From Sarcomyxa edulis (lineage: Eukaryota; Basidiomycota; Agaricomycetes; Agaricales; Mycenaceae), in the NCBI GenBank assembly GCA_009761415.1, contig QUOL01000017.1:248001-312000 (forward strand): a stretch of 64,000 nucleotides of DNA. The letters are read 5' to 3'. How positions within the stretch are numbered: position 1 is the first letter of the stretch; each line of letters opens with the position of its first letter. Both the position numbers and the translations under genes were made by a program. Below, piece by piece: positions 58,701-64,000 of the stretch. The notes beneath the pieces are model-generated. The model ran no database searches, was not told where the DNA came from, and saw only the letters and a list, made by a program, of their open reading frames with translations.

Positions 58701-60474
58701 ATTCGGTGAAGGCGTAGGAGTCTGAGCAGCCATTCTAGCCCGTTCCCTGTCCTTCTCTTTCTCCCTGTCTGATCCTTCCCGAGACGACGCTGATGGTGGA
58801 TTCGCCCCACTACCGCCACCAGCTGCCCCACGAAAAAACCAGCCCGTACTACTGCTTGCTTTCGTAGGACTAGAGAGATAATTGGATGTAGAACTTTGTG
58901 GGCGTGGTGTCAGATCGTTGGCATCGTGGTCATGTTCTGTGGTTTAGTCAGACATTGTTAGTAGATATACAACGTGTTATTCCGAAAGTAAATGAGCAAT
59001 TACCAACTGCGTTCCGCTCCATTGCGAGAACCTCCAACGGTGTTGTGCTGTTTCTCTTCTTCCTAACACCAGCGCCCCATTTCTTGACTGACCCAATGCG
59101 GGACAGAAGAGGAGGTTTCGGACTTGCAGGGCTTGGAAGAGGCGGTTGAGTGGAATTGGGAGTGTGGTGGGAAGAACTGTTTGCGGGGGTATTCTGAGAC
59201 GACGATGGAGCAGTAGTAGATGAAGATGAAGGAGTTTTATATATCCCAAGGGGTGAAGCAGCTCTATTGGGTGTTTTGGGTCGTGAACTCGCACTTCCAC
59301 TTGATGCAGAACCTGGACGGATGGGTAGGTCCCCGTAGGTATACGTGTCTCTTTCCTCTCCACTATTGACTCTTTCGGATAATTCAAATACTCCGTCGGG
59401 TTGGGGTCGGCTCTTCTTGCGTAACCTTCTTCGTTCCCGTTCCTTGTGTATCGGGGGGCTTGGAGGTAGGTTAGCTAGACTTTTACCTGCTGAAGAACGT
59501 GAGACGGTAGGACGGAGATGAGTCGTCGAGTTTGAATAGGAATAGGCAACAGAATCACGACCAGACGGAACGGAGAAGACGGAAGTGGTCGGGGAACGGG
59601 GAAACGGTTGTGTCGCGGTGCTAGAAGGTATGTTCAGCGAAATGGGTAGCGCGGGGACAGGCGGTGGTGGGGTGCCAGTAGACGTAGAGATATGGGTACG
59701 AGACGTTGCAGCACGTCTTGAACGTGCCGTTACCGTTCGATCTTCTTCCATGTCATCTCTTGTACCGCCTTGCCCGAATTCACCCTCATCATCGGACGAT
59801 ACAGGTGAACCATAATCGAGATTGGGAGGCACGTTTTGACGCGTACGTCTGGAAGGTGTCGCAGGTGTGAACGCAAATTCGTCATCCCAGCAACTTTCTG
59901 GTGGAGATTCTGGTGTTGGGATCGAGTGAACGTGTTGGCGGAGTCGTGAACCACTTGGAGACTTGTGGTGCCGAGGTGACTTTCTGCTGTTCTTACGCAC
60001 AGGTGAATCTGTCTGATCCTCGAAATCGTCGTCCCAGTTCTCTGTCATGTCGCTTCTGCTAACGATGGCACGTTGAATGCGTTTAGACGGAGTCGAAGGA
60101 CCTGGGGTAGATTCGACCCATTCGGCCAAGTTGCTTGATGAGGCATGTCCGGCGTCAGGCAAGTGAGTGATGTTTTTCTTGTCTTCTAGAACAGAAATTG
60201 TCCGGGTATGTCGTGGTGAGGTGTCGTTTTCGTCATCCCAGTCTTCGGTGACCTGAGAGTCACTCGTTGAAAGACGGGTATTGGGGGCGGTATCGGACGA
60301 ATGTGTAGCGTGAGTGGTATCGTTATTCCCTGGATGGAACTCAAAGTCGTCGTCCCAATTTTCTGAGGGAACTTGGAGCCATGGGACGCGTCAGACAGTC
60401 CCGAAATTTCAGAGAACAGCAAGTTGCTAGGCGCCGCGCTCACCTGTAGAATGGACTGGCTTTTGGATGCTCAT
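55752..60474 (-). CDS. 1504-residue Ser/Pro-rich protein with WDDDF motifs (possibly Byr4/Bfa1-like)
   Basis: Exons 60444-60474, 59004-60362 and 55752-58936; a 60-base intron near 57593-57652 is removed from the last. The N-terminal third has repeated acidic-aromatic motifs: ENWDDDFEFHPG, EDWDDENDTSP, ENWDDDFEDQTD and CWDDEFAFTP. The remainder is disordered, very rich in Ser, Pro, Arg and Gly. Two structured-looking islands remain: LKGLQSTYHSLVAEVQAILD with FYTINSKYRISWECAELLIE, and a C-terminal helix ENIKPLLENAREVHARLSEC. Repeated WDDDF motifs occur in Byr4/Bfa1, the GAP scaffold of the septation network, so a septation or mitotic-exit role is a tentative guess. The length is well above those yeast proteins. 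It could belong to another scaffold family. Confidence 0.7.
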
Positions 60475-60999
60475 GTCGTATGATCATCACTTGTCGTTTG
60501 GGAATGCGGGTATTTTCGTTGTCCTCTCGTGGTTTGTATCGTCTTCGTCGTTCGATTTGCCAGGTGAGTTCGAAGTGCTGATCTCGCCTACGGTTTTGTT
60601 CCTGATTAGGCTGGTTTCGGTCCGTATCTCGTATTTACGTTTTTTAGACGTTCAAGTCGTTAGGTACTCCGTTCAGAAAAGGAGATGCAGAGGAAATCGC
60701 GACGTCGACGCTGTGAAAGGAATGAAGAACAAAGAATTCAACGTCGAGTTCAACACCAAGGTGTCGACGCGCCGCCAGCTGAGCTGCTGCCTCAAGGTCA
60801 ATGTCAAGCTGTCAACCTGAAAAGTATACAATTGTTTTAGGAGAAATACATATGTGTAGATGTAGCATAGCTAGATAGATACGCCCGAGCCGTTCATCGG
60901 GGCGTTTCGAGACAAAAACCACGATCCTTCATTCCCATAGTGGCCTGAAAGAACGAGCATCATAAAATATACAAACGGCGAAGGGTTGCGAGGTCAAAG
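60475..60999. other. Upstream region of the WDDDF protein gene
   Basis: A 117-codon plus-strand frame (60467-60820) overlaps the first exon of the minus-strand gene and has no domain; not taken as a gene. Confidence 0.4.
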
Positions 61000-62099
61000 C
61001 AAAGTTCCTTCCAACCTAGATTGTAATTTGCTGGCTAGGATCGTCTCGATAATTTGTTCCCCAAATACCAGCCGGACTGAAATCACGGGTTGTTGAGTTG
61101 AATCTTGTATGACAATGCGATCAACAGGTCTTGAGCTTTGACCGACTCTGGGTCGCCAGAAATACCATGACCTCGCACGTTCAGCAGGATAGAGTTTTCG
61201 GAGTGAGCTCGAAGACGTGACCGGAGAGCGTGATGTCTCCGCCTTGAAAGTCGAGGCAGCCAGGCATCAGGCGATACAAGGTTTTAAGCTGCGTAGACTC
61301 GATCAGCAGGTGGGTCTAATAGGTTTGCTAGTAAACTGTGTTCGATGAGCTCCCAGTGGCTAGACGCACCTCAGGATCTACAGTCACGTCATACCAATAA
61401 AAAAAATAGGTGGAATATTGATTTCGCAGTCATCGTAAGCCCGTTGGAGGACGGGTTCATGTGGCTGAAAGCGAACTTGTCGCCTACCAGGTGAGTACAC
61501 CCTTCAGCCGCTGACGAAGGGGTCAATGTATAATCTGAGTTGATCTATAAAAGTATGGAGCTCACCGATTCGCGACACGCAGTAGGATACATATGTACGG
61601 CTTGAGACAGCCACTCCAGGATACACTTGTCTTTCAGAATAGGATTAAACGAGAAATGACATATCTCAGGACTTGGGGGCATTTCGACCAGAGCCGTGGA
61701 AGCAGGTTCTCGAGCTCAACACTAACCTGCATGGAAGAAGGTAGTCTGCAGTTGGCAATACGCACTGAGATGACCTGTTCAGCGAAGTACTACAGTCATC
61801 TCACCACGAAAACAATCTCTCGACAATCATTCTATGATGCTTCATTCGAGAGAGTCAAGTAACGGTTTCAATCCAATCTTACTCACCTGCAGGGAACCAG
61901 CGACAATCCAGAATTCAGCATCTTTGATCACGACGTTACGTCCAATAACTCCCAGTAGTCTAAGCCCAGGTAGAGTTTCCGTGAGGAATCTATCGATGTA
62001 ATCGCGTTTGGGGTCGTGGAGAGAGTGCAGCAGTGATGCGATTCGACACCAGAAGACTAGGATTAAGATGCGACATTTGGGGATAGCATTATTAGGCAT
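61000..62099 (-). pseudogene. Decayed HNH-nuclease-domain paralog C
   Basis: Minus-strand relic following the order of paralogs A and B. GVIGRNVVIKDAEFWIVAGS comes first, with a GTGAGT donor after it. Then come SSQCVLPTADYLL, a changed HNH histidine region (QAVHMYPTACRES instead of QAAHxYPxAWRES), HMNPSSNGLTMTAKS, and a final LNVRGHGISGDPESVKAQD. Stops, frameshifts and a poly-T run interrupt it, and the last H-L-L-F part is shifted. It marks a third member of the family within 14 kb, on the opposite strand. Confidence 0.7.
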
Positions 62100-62414
62100 A
62101 CCACTATGTGTTCAGATACTTTGACCATAGAGCGTCGAGTACAACCATCCAAGAGACGACGGTTGCGATGAGCCAGACTGTCACGGTCGGAAGAAGAAAC
62201 TTCACGAGACCGTGACCTTCAACTCAACTTCGACTTGTCATCCGACGTGTAACGTGTTGCAGACTATCCGAATCCTCTTTCCATACGTCCATACTAAGAG
62301 ACTGTCGACGCCCACAAGCCCTAGTACTCTTGGTGAGCACTTGAATCAAATTCAATAAATCCCTCTGACAAGTACTTACTACATATTCTTTAGAACATAT
62401 ACATAGGCCATCGT

Positions 62415-63839
62415 ATGCGGAGAAATCCAAATATCTCAAATGTTGTTCGGGCTAGTTCCAAACCGGTCTTGCCATTTGCCACGGATTTCTCGAGCATGTA
62501 CAATAGTACACGTACATACACGATTCCTCCAACGAGAATTCTGCATTCTCATATTCACACTACTAGTCATTGTGGCGATCAATCCATACCGAAGCACCAG
62601 GTCTCTCGCATGGTCTTGACTTTCCCCTCATTACCCCCCAAACCTTCTTATCCTCCTCCTCTTGTTGGACAAGAAGCCATGGAATCCTATATCATCCCAC
62701 TTTACCTCCGGCACTAGGGGATTCATCCCAGAGTCAGGAATAGCGAGTCAGTGCAGCATGCCTGGCCAGGCTTGACTCGAGTTTACAATATGAAGGACGT
62801 TCATATGGCGCTGGGATTCTTCAATAAAATAATTGAGATAGCAGAGAAGGAAAATGTAGGTACAATTGTCCCAAAGGGCCTTCGTTGCAATAGTACTAGC
62901 GCTAATGTCATGTGCAATTGTACAGCACCCCATCGAACAAATCAGCATCTTTGATAATGATATATTTGTACACACGAGTACTTTCATTCTTCCAAAAAAT
63001 ATCGGTATCACGTATAGCGACATTCGTCTGGCGCTTCTGATAGAAAGTGTTTTCAACGACCGTTATGCTGCAGTTGTCTCGTTCAACAAACGGCCCGTTT
63101 GGCCTCCGGACTCGTTGGATAAAATCCTTGGGCATCAATCCACCAGCATACCAGAGCTCAATGATACTGGTTTGAAGCGTCGTGCCGTGCATACTCGTCC
63201 GCAACCCCCAATCCCATCTCTCCCTCCTATACAGGGAGGGCCTATCAATAACGATCATATGCATACGTATATCATGCCGATGTATGCACGCCATTGGAAT
63301 GTCGCGAATCGCAAGAGGGTGCTGTTAGTACCAGAAACAGGATTTGAACTACGATTTCGTATCACGCGTCTTGCGAAATACTTCGCGTTGCGAGGCCAAG
63401 ACGTCCAGTCTTTTGCCAATGAGGTTATCAGTCTCTCGCTGAAAGAAAATGTATGTATCTCTTTTCTGATCACAGTCTTTCTCTAGAATGCTTAAAGAGC
63501 ACAAAAAAACTTCATTAGGATTCCGTTGACGTCTCTGTTGGTACCTGGCTCTTCAAAGAGAGTAAAGACCCGTACGTGAGCGTTGGGGCCTCTACCAGGA
63601 TGCGGATATCCGGCTCGCTATCCTTGCCGAGACCCAATTTCACGAGAAGTATTCTGACAAGTCGAAAGTCTATCTTGCCGCTGTACCCAAATATAGACCT
63701 GTCACCGTGGCCGACATCGAACGCCAGTGGAGGCTATATTTGCGATTGGACCAGAAGAAACGGCTCAGGAAGAAGGAGGATAGGAAGGAGGGTGTTATAA
63801 TGCCATTCACAGTCTGGGATAGCGCCGACTCGGACTAGC
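62415..63839 (+). pseudogene. Unknown two-module gene, first module apparently broken
   Basis: Two related modules lie in tandem. Module 1 (62580-63130) holds MESYIIPLYLRH, then GFIPESG, then GFFNKIIEIAEKENV, then SDIRLALLIESVFNDRYAAV. Module 2 (63180-63839) holds MHTYIMPMYARHW, RVLLVPETGFELRF, SFANEVISLSLKEN, and DADIRLAILAETQFHEKYSD, and ends MPFTVWDSADSD. Module 1 has a stop after YLRH and a frame change, so it is probably inactive. Module 2 is almost entirely open, with one likely intron at 63451-63520 and an unclear junction near 63565-63600. No known family was recognised. A more decayed relative lies at 38.7-39.4 kb. If transcribed, the intact unit may begin at about 62866. Confidence 0.5.
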
Positions 63840-64000
63840 GATGATTGTTCCGAGTCTCTGATGTGGACCATGCACATCTCTCATCCTTTGTGGACCGCGC
63901 CTGCTTGCTGCTTCTTTCGACTTTCCAGAAACGATTGACAGTCACAGATTGTGCTGATGCTTCAAGAATCAAGAAACAACCGGTCAGCAGCACATCTCTC

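Noticed and set aside
60467..60820. 117-codon plus-strand frame
   Set aside because: It overlaps the first exon of the WDDDF gene, has no domain and lacks splice or promoter support.
62908..63294. Minus-strand frame with YIIIKDADLFDG, resembling the HNH module NVVIKDAEFWIVAG
   Set aside because: The plus strand carries the two-module gene with stronger motif support. The likeness is limited to about a dozen bases and no further HNH blocks follow.

Overview
This window is nuclear DNA from a basidiomycete fungus, most likely an Agaricomycotina species. The genes are dense and intron-rich: introns are about 45-75 bases with GT-AG ends and a few GC-AG ends, and some exons are only 6-12 bases. 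Products are typically fungal (WASP/Las17, Ase1, calmodulin, Kin4-like kinase), and one gene carries the priA/CPL1-type cysteine-rich domain known mainly from basidiomycetes. Gene models were assembled by hand from frame continuity, splice phase and protein family conservation; for most of them the exon lengths sum to a multiple of three.

Layout. 0-6 kb: the 5' part of a WASP gene (minus), a 5-oxoprolinase B-half gene lacking its A half (minus), and UBR7 (plus). 6-15 kb: a gene-poor stretch, an acyl-CoA oxidase-like gene (minus), another gene-poor stretch, and a monocarboxylate-type MFS transporter (plus). 15.1-18.6 kb: a 3.5 kb element with roughly 680-base terminal inverted repeats and a 6-base target duplication, holding a decayed Ty1/copia pol fragment. 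19.5-28.3 kb: an FAD monooxygenase (plus), Ase1/PRC1 (minus), a small acidic protein (plus), a short conserved protein (minus) and calmodulin (minus, nine exons). 29.6-33.2 kb: a secreted GH92 mannosidase (minus). 35-36.8 kb: a secreted priA/CPL1-like protein with a C-terminal 32-residue repeat array (plus). 37.3-43.7 kb: a GST (minus) and a Kin4-like kinase (plus).

The right third (44-64 kb) looks like an accessory region. It has a relic of an MFS transporter beside an intact DHA1-type transporter, two full-length paralogs of an HNH-nuclease-domain family with almost identical exon structure, a decayed third copy, an unknown two-module gene whose decayed relative lies at 38.7-39.4 kb, a hypothetical nuclear-type protein, and a 1504-residue Ser/Pro-rich protein with WDDDF motifs.

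The genes do not form an obvious biosynthetic cluster. Cytoskeleton and cell-cycle genes (WASP, Ase1, calmodulin, the Kin4-like kinase, possibly the WDDDF protein) are interspersed with metabolic and secreted-protein genes. The strongest candidate for an undescribed system is the expanding HNH family together with the unknown two-module family. No tRNA, rRNA or CRISPR array was recognised.
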